Positions 22,428 to 34,162 of a DNA stretch of 64,000 nucleotides are shown piece after piece; the first letter of the stretch is position 1, and each line of letters begins with the position of its first letter. A model generated the notes under the pieces. That model saw only the letters and a list, made by a program, of their open reading frames with translations. It searched no databases and was not told the origin of the DNA. The translations under genes and the position numbers were made by a program. Origin of the DNA: Capillidium heterosporum (taxonomy: Eukaryota; Entomophthoromycota; Entomophthoromycetes; Entomophthorales; Capillidiaceae); assembly GCA_016630905.1 (NCBI GenBank), contig WBMQ01000003.1, forward strand, positions 1,488,001 through 1,552,000, written 5' to 3'.

Positions 22428-22859
22428 CTTCAGTTTGACGATTTATTTCCTTTTTTAAGGTTGATTCTTGTAACGAATTTGAACTCTAATCCTAATGTAA
22501 CGGTGCCTTTTCTTCCTTGAGCCTTCGTTTAATACTCCTACTCCTATCTCCATCCCAACTTCAAACTGCTACTCCTTTGGCAACCTTACTTCCAGTACCT
22601 TATAACCCATTTTTTGAACTTTGGAAGTTGACTTCCACTCCAGACTTTCGTTACTATTAAACTGAACTAATCTTGGGTTTACCTGAACCTTTTGGGCACT
22701 TTTTTCTACTTGAAACTTATACTTCTGTTAAAGTTTATCGGATAAATATAGTTCAATAAAATTGACTTTTGAATTTGGGCTGGTAAATTGGTGACGCTGC
22801 TTTAGTGCAGTGAAGCTTAGTTCCTTTTAGATTTCTATTCCCATTAGTTTACATTGAAG
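22428..22859. other. Intergenic
   Basis: 3' flank of the deubiquitinase and promoter of the reductase downstream. Nothing recognised. Confidence 0.5.
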
Positions 22860-24160
22860 ATGAATCCCAAGATTTTAATAACTCGAGCCCTACCACCGCA
22901 AGCTTCACAAAAGATTCAGAGCTTGGCTGATCGGTAACCTTTTATTCTACTGCCTACTAACATACATTTGTATTCTGTAGCTTCGAAGTTATTTGGCACA
23001 ACGACCAGCAACCTATACCTAGACCACAACTACTTGAACAAATTAAAGGTATGTTTGTAAACTTTTATTTTATTTGTTTAATTAAATTATATAACTCTTT
23101 AGGCTGTAGTGGCATACTATGTATGCTATCTGAAAAAGTGGACACCGAGTTGATAGAAGCAGCAAGCTCCAATTTAAAGGTAAATATTGTTAAATAGATT
23201 CATTTTATGAATTTTGAATTTAGATTGTATCTACTATGAGTGTAGGCTACGAACATATCAATCTCAAAGATTTAAAGGGTAAAGGAATAAAGGTTGGACA
23301 TACCCCTGATGTGTTGACCGATGCAGTTGCCGACTTGAATTTAGCGCTAACCTTGGCACTACTACGTCGTATCGTTGAGGTAATACTTTATACAATTCAT
23401 TAATCAACTCAGCCTTTTGTAAATGACAGTGTAATCATAAGGTTAATGACGGACAGGTAAAATACTATGTCGTTAATTTAAGATATTTATAGTTTATTTT
23501 AAAATATAGTGGGAACCTTGGTCACCCAACTGGATGCTAGGTATTAAACTTTATTGTTATTACAGCCGATCTAACATGTGTATTCAAGGTCATCAAATTT
23601 CCGATAAGCAAGTTGGAATCTTAGGCATGGGACGTATAGGTAAAGCCACCTTGAAGCGGCTCTATGGTTTCTCTCCCAAAGGTCTATCCTACTACACCCG
23701 CTCTCCCGTTATATTTTCACCTGAGTATGACTACATTGTAAGCTCCAACAAGTTGACCGCCTTGGAGAGTTTTGATTCTTTACTGGCAACGAGCGACATC
23801 CTAATCATTACCTGTGATTTAAACAACTCCACCTTAAATCTATTTGACGAGCAGGCATTCCGAAAGATGAAGAAGGGCTCTATCGTTGTCAACACCAGCC
23901 GAGGCAAGATTTTGAGCCTGACCGATTTGAAGTTGGCCTTGGATGAGGGATGGATTGGTGGTGCTGCTTTGGACGTCACAGATCCTGAACCTTTGAACAA
24001 CGACCATCCTATACTTGAATACGGTAACGATAAAGTGCTGATTACACCACATATCGGGTCAGCTACCTTGGCAACTAGGGAGTTGATGGCTGATATGGCC
24101 ATCTCCAACCTGTTGGCCGGGATCTCAGGAGAAGAGTTGGAGGCTGAAGTTAAATTTTAA
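22860..24160 (+). CDS. Glyoxylate/hydroxypyruvate reductase (GRHPR-like D-2-hydroxyacid dehydrogenase)
   Basis: Reduces glyoxylate and hydroxypyruvate with NAD(P)H. Seven exons (22860-22933, 22981-23048, 23103-23179, 23224-23379, 23430-23456, 23510-23540, 23589-24160) give 334 residues, close to human GRHPR. Landmarks: [12 protein letters not shown], then [26 protein letters not shown], and the W-rich strip [12 protein letters not shown]. The Rossmann motif is [11 protein letters not shown]. The catalytic triad is R in VNTSRGKI, E in DVTDPEPL and H in ITPHIGSAT. The 27-nt exon 5 and the acceptor at 23588 were chosen because they restore the family spacing KVNDGQW...[10 protein letters not shown]. 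No peroxisomal targeting signal is seen (ends EVKF). Confidence 0.9.
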
Positions 24161-24616
24161 TAAACTCTAGTGCAACTGGATTTTAGTTTCGAAGTAAAAT
24201 GTGATTGGATTTGTAGCTATATAGCGTTAATAATTGTAAATTTACAACCTAAACGCTATGCAAATATAGCTGATGAGCTGAGATATTAACTTATTGGTTT
24301 GAATTTTCCTTTATCAAATAGATTTGTGCAGTCAAGGCTTACCATCATACCATATAGGAATTTGGTGTCAACTGGTATACGAGCCATCAATCCCAGATAT
24401 GTAAACTAGTACAGAATAGTAATACACTCGTTACAAAAAATGTCTTTGGTACTGTGTCCATCTTTAAAACTCTAGTACAAAATTTAAACCTAGATCCATA
24501 CTTGTATAAAAATGTACTAATGTGTTTTATTATGGATTATGAAACATTCACATCCAACCAACTTTATACAGACCCCACCTCTACTATCGCATTGCCATCA
24601 CTCATCAGGCAAAGTA
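24161..24616. other. Convergent intergenic region
   Basis: Between the 3' ends of the reductase and the CAP-Gly gene. AT-rich; nothing recognised. Confidence 0.5.
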
Positions 24617-27608
24617 TCAGTACGCATCCTCACCCAACTCCTCGAGAATAGCCAAATCCGAGTCGCCGGGGTGGTTCAAGTAGTCGACGTCGAGGTCTAC
24701 GTCGCCTCCCATATCGAGGAGGTCAGTCTCGTCGAAGCTGTAATTCTTGTCGGAACCCAACAAATCGTGGTCCAGATCTCGGTCATGGCTCCCATCCTTA
24801 CCTACGTTAGGACAAGTGTCGGGGTGATGGGATTCAAGGCAGTGGAAACAGAAATCACCGTCAACGTCGGTGCCTTCAGCCCCGGCTTCGATACCATTGA
24901 CAGGGCTGGTGATGGAACTGGGTTGGAGGCCGAGCCCAGCCTGCAGTCGGTTCAATTCATCGATCAGTTGCTGCTTACTTTCTTTGAGCTCCATAATCTC
25001 TTGGTCCCGGTCGTCGAGCTCATCGCTCAAAATTGTCAATTCCCGCTCCATCTCTGCTTCGACGTTCTTATAGTGCTGTGTCAACTCGTACAGCTTGGCC
25101 ACTTGTTGCGACTTGGAGGCGTCCTCCCGCAGTGAAGCTAGTAGCAGGTCGTGGGCCTCGACTAGTTGATCATAGTCTTTCTCTAAAGCTTCGTGGATTT
25201 GCTGGTTGGTTCCCGAAGCAGTCTGAACCCGTTCCAGTTCGAGGCAAACTTGCTCTAGCTCCTCTTCGCAAGCCTGTGAATCCTTGAGCAAGTCCTGGTA
25301 TTCAGCATTGAGCTCGTCGAACTTGGACTCTAGGTTGACGATTGTAGCGTTGCGTTGCTGTAACTCACGTACTAAGTTACCATGGATATCATCGGCGCTT
25401 AAAGTACCGTCTTCAGTCCTTGGCATTGAGTGCCTTGGCTAAGATCAGCTCATCTTCTAGCTCACGGACCCGTACTTCCAAATTGTCAACCTCTTGCTCC
25501 AAAGCCTGCACCAAATTAGAGTCTTCCGACCGTTGAGCATCGAGGTGGACCTTGCCGTCAGTGATCTTCTTTAGGGAGGCGTTTAAGGCTGAGACTTGGA
25601 CCATCAGCCCGTCCTTCTCACGCTGGATTTCTTCGATGCTTTGCAGGTACGATTCCTTTTCATCTTTGAGGTCCTGATACATTTGGGCCGGTACCATGTC
25701 ATCATCCTTGAGCTGTTCCTTGAGATCGCTGTTCTCTAGCTCTAAAGCCTCGATCTTGACCTTGAGCTCCTCAACCAATGTGGCTAAATCGTCGCTGGCC
25801 TGCTGGTGACCAGACTCTCGGGAAAGTGGAGCTTCAGCTTCAGCCTCAAGTAGCTCTCGATTGAGTGCTCCTTCTTCTTCCAGCAACCTATTCTGCTCAG
25901 TTAGATTTTTGGTTGCTAGTTCGAGCTCGGCAATCTGGGTATCTTTGGATTTAATCTGGAATTCCAGCTCTTCAATCCTAGTCAATTCTTCCTTAAGCTC
26001 GTGCTTACTTTCTAATGCCTTGTCCAAATTCTCCTGGGTATGGTCCAGCTTTTCTTTCAGTCCGGTGATTTCTGCTGCTGAACTAGCTTTTAACGTCTCT
26101 AGTTCGTGGATTAGTTCATCAACGGATTGGGTTTCAGCCTTGGTATCGATAATCGTTTGAAGATCTAATAACTGAGTCTCCATTTCGTTGATCTTGGCCT
26201 CTCGAACTTCCAAAGTCTGTTTAAGTCCACTTAGATTGTTTTCAAGCTCGGCTACCACTTCGGTCTTGTTCTGTAAGTTGGCAATCAGCTTGGCCTTCTC
26301 ACTTTCAATCTGATCAAGATTGGATAAAGTCTGACGTGGTTCCGCTGTTTCGGCTTTTAATTCATCGATCTTTTTTGTCAGTTCTCGAATCCTGTCTTCT
26401 TTTTCAGCCACCACTTTAATTAGATCTAAAGTATTTTGGTCTTGGGAATTCTGGGACGATCTTCGATTTTGAACTACCTGCCTAGCCTTATCAACCAATT
26501 CCGTTTTCAGCATGTGATTAGCTTGCTGTTGAGCTCGCTTGTGGTTCAAACGAACCTTCAATAATTCATTCTGCTTCTTTAAGGTAACTAACTGGGTGTT
26601 GAGTGTTTGAATCTACCACAATAAATATTAGAGAAGATGAAAATAAAAATTTACGATTTGCTCTGGTGGCATATTGGAATTATAGAGTTCAGTTAAGGAT
26701 GAGCTGAGTTCATCGGAATTTGGGGTTAATCTCTGGTTGAAATGGAGGTGTCTGTTTCTGGGCGAATGCTCGTTTCCAAGTGGATTGCCGTCCAGGTCGG
26801 AGTTGTGGCTAGCACGCGTTCTGAAAGGCGGTCGCTCAGTAGCCCCATTCTTAACTATCGAAATAGGCTGAACCGCAGATGTAATTTTGTTGGTACTGTT
26901 GAGTGTGTACATGGACGCTGGTCGTTGACCGTTTGCTATCCTTTCAATACGTCGCATAGGTGCCTTAATTTCAAGCGCATCGAAATCCTCTTTTAAAACA
27001 ATGGCTTTAGCTTCGATAAATATACCCGTTTTTGGAGGGCAGGTGAAATACACTTCTCTAAAATTGAAATAAACATAAAGGCAATAAATGAAAACTTACC
27101 CATTAATGGATCCATCATTTTTGCCTGTTCCTTCTTGATCGAGTTCGATTCCAGCCCAGGTACCCTCCTTAAATTTGGTTGGTCCTAAGAATCTGAGCGT
27201 CCCAAATAATCTCTCCCTAGGTGCTATTACCTTTGACCCGAGGGGTATGTCTAAGTAATTGAGTTTCAGTGAGTTGGGTGGGGAGAGGGCTTGGGTGAAA
27301 ACTTTTGGGGAGTTGGTGGTCGTCGTAGAGGTTGAAGATTTCCTTATCCCATCTAAGTTACCGAGTAGTGATGATTGTGGAGGTTTAAGTTTTGATGGGA
27401 AATTTCCAAATGATCTTGAGTCTAATTGAGTGGGTGGGGAAATTGGAAATTGGCCGGACGGTCTCGGGATCTTGGATTGCCCATTGCGCGTGCCATTTAT
27501 TGGTATGTTGTCGGAAGATATGGCTTTCGACACTTCTCCAAGGCCGACTGAGTACCCTTCGTTGCTGCTATTGATCGAAATTCGGTTACCTTTGCTTGCT
27601 CTTGACAT
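24617..27608 (-). CDS. CLIP-170-like CAP-Gly microtubule plus-end protein, with one apparent frame break
   Basis: Three exons (27100-27608, 26655-27057, 24617-26612) encode about 968 residues if one base is discounted. A Ser/Pro-rich N-terminus leads to a CAP-Gly domain split by the first intron: GTLRFLGPTKFKEGTWAGIEL, then GKNDGSING and VYFTCPPKTGIFI. About 600 residues of coiled coil follow (QLVTLKKQNELLKVRL onward). The C-terminus has a CCHC knuckle (CFHCLESHHPDTC) and ends in GEDAY, resembling the EEY/F ends that recruit CAP-Gly partners. This is the CLIP-170/Tip1/Bik1 plan. Near 25411-25421 the coiled coil changes frame (ALNAKD into EDGTLSADD) by one base; a 55-nt GTGAGC...GAAG intron is an alternative. 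Confidence 0.88.
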
Positions 27609-28352
27609 TTAAGCGAAAACTGAATGAAGCTTGAATCTTCCAACTTTCATAACCACTTTTTTTGATTCCCCAATCGTTTATGCTAATTTTCAATCTCAAA
27701 TTTAAATTGTTGCAGGTGTGAGGATAACTTTTAATATATACATCCAATAAAAATCGCTTATTGTAGCTTTTAGTGGATACTGGAAGGATGAACAGTAACG
27801 TATTCTGAACTGCAAAAAATAGACAGCATGGATGAGCTATCTTTTGAGAAGTTGTAGAATATGACTAGGTTGATGAGATCTATATACTCATACAGCTCAT
27901 AATGGCTACTATATTCACTACATCTGCAATAAAAGTCTAATATGAGAATACTTACTATATATAATCTTCTAAGTTGTTATTATGGATACCTAAAACCTGG
28001 AATTATAATAAACCGTGTATAGAAAAGGAGTGTTTACTGATAGGCTGGGCCAAAAAAGTATAAGCTGATATATGCATTTCATTTCTTGAAAGCAGTTATA
28101 AATCCATATGTTTGTAGTTTTAATAAGAACAAATATATCTATGAAATGAGTGCAGGTATCATTTTGAAGCCATCATAAATATATTTAGTCATGAATAGCT
28201 GAAGTTTAATGCTGTACATATTTTTATTTCTAAGATAGGTAGTTTTAGTATACTTTGCCAAATGCATTAAAATATACACTATATTAAATAGAATCCTTCA
28301 TAATCTAAGAGTTATTATTAGGAATACATAAACCTATAACCTTATACTATAT
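27609..28352. other. Intergenic
   Basis: Promoter of the CAP-Gly gene and 3' flank of threonine synthase. Nothing recognised. Confidence 0.5.
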
Positions 28353-29918
28353 TTATTGAGTTAACAAAGTGGTTAACTTCTCTTTGATCTGATTCAAATG
28401 TTTGCTTTCGAAATGATGACAACGTTTCTCTAATGACTGGTCGTTCCACTTCTTGAATGGGGTAGGTAAATACCCTTCTCCGACGAGTTTATCTAAATCG
28501 AGAGCGTCTTGATCCTGCGTATCTCCGTGCAGTGCCTTTTTAATGGCTTCTGGGAATTTGGCGGGGTGTGCGGTAGCCAAGGCAATGGCTGGGAATTCGG
28601 ATGGCTTTCTAACGTTCAGGTAGTAGGCTGCAGTAGCGGTATGGGGATCAAGTAGGTAAGATGGTGTCTTGGTGAACCAGGACTTGATCGTCGTTTCAAT
28701 GTTCAAGTCATCAACTTTAATTGACTTGAAATCGCTTCTCAAGATCTCTAGTACACCGTTGGGTAAAGCAAGCTCTCCACTAGTACTAAAAGTATTCATC
28801 CATCCGTTCAAAATTTGCGATACCTCTTCGATCTGTAAGTGTGGCTCGTTCTGCTTGATGGTGTACCAAAGTAATCTTTCAAAGTTGGAAGAAACGGATA
28901 TATCCATGGCGGGGGCTAGACTTGGCTCTACGTGACCTTTCCTGTAGACTCCACCTTCCAAAGTGTTGTGTAACGTAGCGTTGCGGTTGCAAGAGATAAC
29001 CAGATCGTTAATCGGTAAGCCCATCTGTTTGGCGATGTATCCTGCCAATATGTCTCCAAAGTTACCGGTAGGGACGATAAAGTCGACTTTATCCTTGGGA
29101 TCCAAATCAAAGTAGGATTTGAAGTAGTAGGTGATCTGTGCCAATATACGGGCTACGTTTATGGAATTGACGGCGCCTAAATTGAACTTTTCGTTGAAGG
29201 AGGCATCTTGGAATAAAGCTTTGACAATATCCTATATTGTATTTTTAAAAAGTGTTGGGGAATAAGTTATACCTGACAGTCATCAAAACTACCCTCTAAA
29301 GCGACATTATAAACATTGTTATCTAACACAGAAGTCATTTGAGCTTCCTGCACCTTACTGACCTTTCCTTTGGGGTGGAAAATTACTACTTCGACGTTAG
29401 CTTTGCCTTTGAGTCCATAGATAGCAGCACTAGAATAAATTAGTTAAAGCATCAACTATAGATTACCTTCCAGTATCACCACTGGTAGCACCAATGACTG
29501 TTAACTTTTTAGAATTTGGACGCTTGTTCAAAAAATAGTTGAACAAATTTCCAACCAGCTGCAAAGCTACGTCTTTGAACGCGAATGTTGGACCATGGAA
29601 GAGTTCCAAGACATAAATGTTATCCGACGCATAGCGTCTATCCAAAGGTGTTATATCTTCCGATGTGAACTGTGCGTAAGAAAGCTCAACTAGTTTGTTC
29701 AATTGCTCGCGAGGAATCTCATCCTCTGATATAAAGTTGGATAAAAGCTCCTGAGCCAAACCAACGAAACCTGCGGATTTATTTATGTTCGAAAGCTCGG
29801 TCATGTCGACTTTGGGTATGGTAACTGGGATAAATAATCCACCATCTGAAGCCAACCCTTTGAATAAACAGGTTTCGAAATTGTAAGCTTGCGATCCGCG
29901 TGTTGAATGGTACTTCAT
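28353..29918 (-). CDS. THR4: Threonine synthase
   Basis: Last step of threonine biosynthesis: O-phosphohomoserine to threonine, PLP-dependent. Three exons (29467-29918, 29273-29429, 28353-29231) join to 495 residues, the fungal size. The N-terminus MKYHSTRG...LFKGLASDGGLFIP is typical. The PLP lysine is K115 in LFHGPTFAFKDVALQL. Other family blocks are TVIGATSGDTG, VDFIVPTGNFGDILAGY, and DPHTATAAYY near the end. The protein belongs to the long fungal/bacterial class of threonine synthases rather than the plant type. Confidence 0.95.
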
Positions 29919-30573
29919 AATTGCTAAATTCTCTTGTTGATAAAACGGTTACTAGGCCTTGGATACTCCAATTTATATGCTTTCTGTTTGATAATTGTGA
30001 GTCATCAAAGGATTATCAAGGGTAGTCTAGGTTCATAAATTACCAAATAGCGCTTGGTTATTTCATAGTTTTTGTAGATTTGATTTATAGAATATTTTGA
30101 AAGCAAGTACAGTTGATAAGATATTAGTTGAAAGATAAAGAGTAGGTCTTCCATGATTATATAGCATCAATAGAACCATATATGATAGGTAGCTTTTTTA
30201 GATACAAGTATAAAGCTAGTAAACGGCTTAGTATAAGAATCGGCACATTTCCAATAAACTCCAAAAAGAATGATAAATCGAGATAGTTGAGGTTTTATCA
30301 TATATTATAAAGCTATATACAATACAAGCCTTAACCCTACATCGTTGACAGTGTATCTGGATTCCCATTTATTAATATTTAAATGCAAGCCCTGTTAATC
30401 AAATATAATAAAAATGTTGTTGCCAAATACAACTCATGCTAAGCCATAACAAAACTGCCATATGTGAATGTTCAAAATATGTATTTGAAATGCAAGTAGA
30501 AAGAGAGGAGTATAGAAGCCAGACCAATGTCTACCAGCTTCTATAATAGATGGACCAAAAGCAAAAAGATAAT
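29919..30573. other. Intergenic
   Basis: Promoter side of threonine synthase and 3' side of tRNA-Leu. No other feature. Confidence 0.5.
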
Positions 30574-30654
30574 GACGACAAGGAGGTTCGAACTCCTGCC
30601 TCTTGCGAGACCGCAACTTGAGTGCGGCGCCTTAGACCACTCGGCCATGTCGCC
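30574..30654 (-). tRNA. tRNA-Leu(CAA)
   Basis: 81 nt, type II cloverleaf with no intron. Acceptor GGCGACA pairs with TGTCGTC (one G-U pair). D arm TGGCCGAGTGG. Anticodon stem CCGCA/TGCGG carries loop CTCAAGT (anticodon CAA). A long variable arm follows, and the T arm is GGAGTTCGAACCTCC. It decodes UUG. CCA is not encoded. Confidence 0.95.
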
Positions 30655-30805
30655 ATGGAAACTCCCACTAGTATACTTACATATAAGTATTAGTCTTCGC
30701 ATCAATACTTTCAATTCAAAAACTATTATATTTTTCAGATATCTATAACAAACTATATGAAATTGAGCCAACAATCAAAAGCTATAACAGGTACAACAAT
30801 GTTTA

Positions 30806-32264
30806 TTAGGATCTGATAACCCTTGCAACTGATTTCCAATTGAAAACTGCTACCAGAATAGAGACTAATGCCGTCGTTACAGGCCCATAGACGAAAATAG
30901 GGATAAATGGCAGGATCGAAGTGTTGAGTGTGACAAAATTGGTGAGGTACGCTATCTTTTTAGAGTTTCCTCCAGTTTCTGCCAGTATCTATAAAATAAA
31001 TTCATTTACTATATGGCATTAAAATTAAGGAACTTACTAGCAGATCGATTATGTAGTAGCTAAAACCCAAGGTTAACTCCAAGATGGCAACGTACAAGTT
31101 CAATAACGTGCTATCATCAAGGCCAGAGTAGTAGGAGGACAGGATAACGGCAGGTATTAGTATAGCTCCCTGATAGGCATAACTAATCAATTTGTCGATA
31201 GTGATCTTAGATAATAGGAAGGCGGGAAGTACCCTAGATACAAGTAGGGACCAGACGAAAAGTAGGGGTAGGTTTAAGTATACAATCGAAGTCACTGGGA
31301 GGCCCAAGTACTCTGGACTGAACAGCAGCTGTATAACGTAGAAAAATATCAGTATGATGTAGAGGTAGGTCGTAAATATGACTACGAAGCTCTTAGATTT
31401 CAACTGAGCTGCTTGAATAATCAACTCCCCATCGTTGAAGGTCGAATATCCAACGATTATTGAAGCAGCTTGGGGCGTAGTTCTGGGTAACGACAAGATT
31501 ATTGCAAGTGCTACCATTAGTATGACGAACGGCAAAGTCTTGAAGAGTAAGGGATATCTCAAGAAGATGAAGACTAGTGGCGAAGTTTCGGGAATCAGTT
31601 CCCACCAATCTGACAAGCAGTTGAAGTATAGGAAGCTGAGGAATATGCCTAGGATCGTTGTAGATGGTAATGCCAGCAATCTGTCGACTATATATAATAA
31701 ATTTAAGTAATATTATCTCGTATAAGCAATTTTACGTTTGGTAGAGGGCAGGTAGTTGGTCATAAAGTGAGTCTTCAAAGTTGCAAAGTAGTTGCTGAAG
31801 CAGCCCAACAAACTTACCAGTATCCAGTAACTTGCGTACGATTTCGTTACCGACAGTGCCAGTACCAATACACTTAGGATGGAAAAGTTCGTTACTAACA
31901 GCTTTTTCATATCGGGCCAGTTGTTGTGAACCAACTTGGATATGTAGAGTTGTGTTAAAAAATTGCTAAGGTTGAATAGCAAATAAGACAGCAGTAGATT
32001 GATGGAACGCGACTTTAAATCCATAAGATGAACTTCAAAGCTAGTCTAATTGAATAAAGTAAAATAATAGTCCTATTAGCTTTGATATATAACTAGATAT
32101 AGACTTACGTTGTAGATGAAGGTTAGTATGGTAAAGTAGATGAAGGTGTTGATGACAAACAGCAGGTAGATGTACTTGAAACTCAAGCTCGGCAAATTGG
32201 TGGCTAATGTAGATTATTGATAAACGATGTCAATATGCAAAATTTTACTTAATAAACTGTCCAT
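30806..32264 (-). CDS. Polytopic membrane protein of unknown family
   Basis: Five exons (32249-32264, 32109-32203, 31736-32045, 31038-31687, 30806-30988) join in frame to 417 residues. The first exon is only 16 nt. About ten hydrophobic helices cover the chain, for example KYIYLLFVINTFIYFTILTF, LPFVILMVALAIILSL and VVIFTTYLYIILIFFYVIQL, with short polar loops. An apparent in-frame TAA near 31713 falls inside the intron GTAAAATTGC...TATATAG, so the gene is not broken. There is no signal peptide beyond the first membrane span and no catalytic motif I recognise. It could be an ER or vacuolar transporter or scaffold; I make no functional call. Confidence 0.72.
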
Positions 32265-33076
32265 CTTGGTTATCTAATGTCACTAGAATGGCACTTGTAG
32301 TTGGTAGATGTTTTTTGGAATTCTGAAGTGTAGGCTGGTATAAGTGAACTGTTCGTGTAGTGAAGTTGATGGGATTTAGCCTAAATTTAGATTTTCTGTG
32401 GAACTAAAACTGAGTTTGTACGTCACAAATTTTATGGGAAAAGGGATATGAAGTTGGTAAGAGTGGATGTGGTGGATACCAATATCGTGGTATAAGAGTA
32501 ATACCTGTTGATGTTGAGGGGTAGATGTATCAAGTAGGAAGTTTTGAGGTAGATGGATCAAATTGAATTTAGTTACAATAATGGAGTTTTCTTGGCGGTA
32601 AAAATGATTCTTACAAGTGAATATATATACATGTAAAGCGTATGCTTATCTCTTTGGGGAATAACGTTGCTATAAGATACAATGTCTTTATTTACATAAG
32701 TTTTTTGTCTAGCTAGTTTTCGACAATCTTTTGGCAAATGTAAAGCAATAATACTCACCAGAAAGTTCATAGCTAAGCCAAAAGGGAATCTATGGATAAA
32801 TTTTTATAAGGATCTTTATATAGGTGCCTTCCTATAAAGAAGTCCACAGGTCTAAAGAACTGGAGATCATTATGTAAGCTCTGAAATAATTTTGATGTTT
32901 TTCCTTCAACTAATTATCTAAACTTTAACCAACGCTACTATAAGCACTAAGAGTTGTAGTCTAAAGTTTTCCTTTTGATTGTCTACTATATACTTTACCT
33001 TGAACTTCAACAATTTAAGCATAGAAGGTGTAAGTATACCATCAAAAACTTATATTCTCAACAAACCAACCTTTCG
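32265..33076. other. Divergent intergenic region
   Basis: Promoters of the membrane protein and of the first F-box-like gene. No other feature recognised. Confidence 0.5.
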
Positions 33077-34162
33077 ATGACATCTATCAATTCTATACCA
33101 GTTTGTCTACCAACAATTGACTACTTGCCTATCACCAGCAGTGCAGAAGATGAATTTAAAGTTACTAGTTCCAATTTAGTACCTACCCTTACCCCTGAGT
33201 CCAACTTCAACCTGTTACCAACCTGTGTACAAAATATAATCTTCAGTTACTTGCATCCAATTCAAGACAGATTTCTCAGCACTGTAAGCAAAGATTTCTA
33301 TAGGGGGTTTATGCCTTATATACTCTACGGTTTCAAGTGGGAGGCCGCTCTACTGTGGGAATCTCAATTTTCCACTGCGATTCAAAAGCTGGTAAGGCAT
33401 GTCGTAATCAACTGTCGACTGCCTTATGATCCGATTAACGAAGCTCACTTTATATCGAGCTACTTGAAAGTGACCACGATCCATATTTCCAACATCAGCC
33501 CCTACGAGTTGAAGGTTGTGAAGCTACTACTCCAGAAGAACGCGGTACGGCATCTAACCCTCCAAAATACCAATCACATTGGCTGCCTGTTGGAAGGGAA
33601 CTTCAAGAACCTCAGCTACCTGCACGTGGGGGAAATTCTTTACGAAGACAATGTAGTAGCCCTAGTCAACAAGTTAAATGCTGATAGATTGACTACTCTT
33701 ATCATCGGTGATATACCCACTCTATCTATCAAAGAGCTAGTGAGCCTCGTCACCTCTAGTTTTCCCAACCTAACTCAACTTGTACTACGAACGTCTCGGT
33801 TAAATTTAACGGACTTGTTAGACTGTACCAGAGCACCCCACTTAAAGCTAGAGAAGTTGGCCTTTGGCCCTTGTAATTTTCAACTTCCTAACTTTGAAGG
33901 TACTTATAAGTTACCGAAGTTGAAGTTTCTAGGGCTTATCCAGGAAGTTATCAAGGGATTTACCGATGTCAATGGTAGAGACTATACTGACTATGACAAC
34001 TACGACCTGGAATCTCATTTCAAATTCAAGAGCTGGTGGTCAAAGGGCGGGGTTAAAAGAAAATCAGCCTACATCCCCAAACTTAAACCAGTTTATACCC
34101 CCTTACCTAAGCTTAAACCACTACCTAAAAGCTCGAGCTCGAGGAATTGCTTAGTGTTATGA
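33077..34162 (+). CDS. F-box-like/leucine-rich protein with C-terminal CaaX box (copy 1, CLVL)
   Basis: Intronless, 361 residues. The start at 33077 is chosen because MTSINSIPVCLPTIDYLPI aligns with copy 3. An F-box-like motif lies at about residues 50-90 (NLLPTCVQNIIFSYLHPIQD, then VSKDFYRGFMPYI). Irregular LRR-like strands follow (HLTLQNTNHIGCLLEG, LSYLHVGEIL, LTQLVLRTSRLNLTDLLD). A family block YTDYDNYDLESHFKFKSWW precedes a Lys/Pro-rich stretch with KRKSAYIPKLKP and KLKPLPKSSSSRN. The last residues, CLVL, form a CaaX box; the final Leu predicts geranylgeranylation. Family knowledge: animal FBXL2/FBXL20 are prenylated membrane-anchored SCF subunits. Homology to them is not implied; the analogy is inference. 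Confidence 0.7.
   Translation: MTSINSIPVCLPTIDYLPITSSAEDEFKVTSSNLVPTLTPESNFNLLPTCVQNIIFSYLHPIQDRFLSTVSKDFYRGFMPYILYGFKWEAALLWESQFSTAIQKLVRHVVINCRLPYDPINEAHFISSYLKVTTIHISNISPYELKVVKLLLQKNAVRHLTLQNTNHIGCLLEGNFKNLSYLHVGEILYEDNVVALVNKLNADRLTTLIIGDIPTLSIKELVSLVTSSFPNLTQLVLRTSRLNLTDLLDCTRAPHLKLEKLAFGPCNFQLPNFEGTYKLPKLKFLGLIQEVIKGFTDVNGRDYTDYDNYDLESHFKFKSWWSKGGVKRKSAYIPKLKPVYTPLPKLKPLPKSSSSRNCLVL

Noticed and set aside
23534-23588. Reading GRHPR through 23541-23588 without splicing as the main form
   Set aside because: It inserts 16 residues that no family member has; the 48-nt intron with CTAAC restores normal spacing. Retained only as a possible variant.
24539-25287. Long plus-strand ORFs opposite the CLIP-like gene
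   Set aside because: Antisense shadows of coiled-coil coding sequence on the minus strand.
31711-31740. In-frame TAA that seemed to break the polytopic membrane protein
   Set aside because: It lies inside a normal 48-nt intron (donor GTAAAATTGC, acceptor TATATAG at 31688); splicing joins STK to LDRLLALP in frame.
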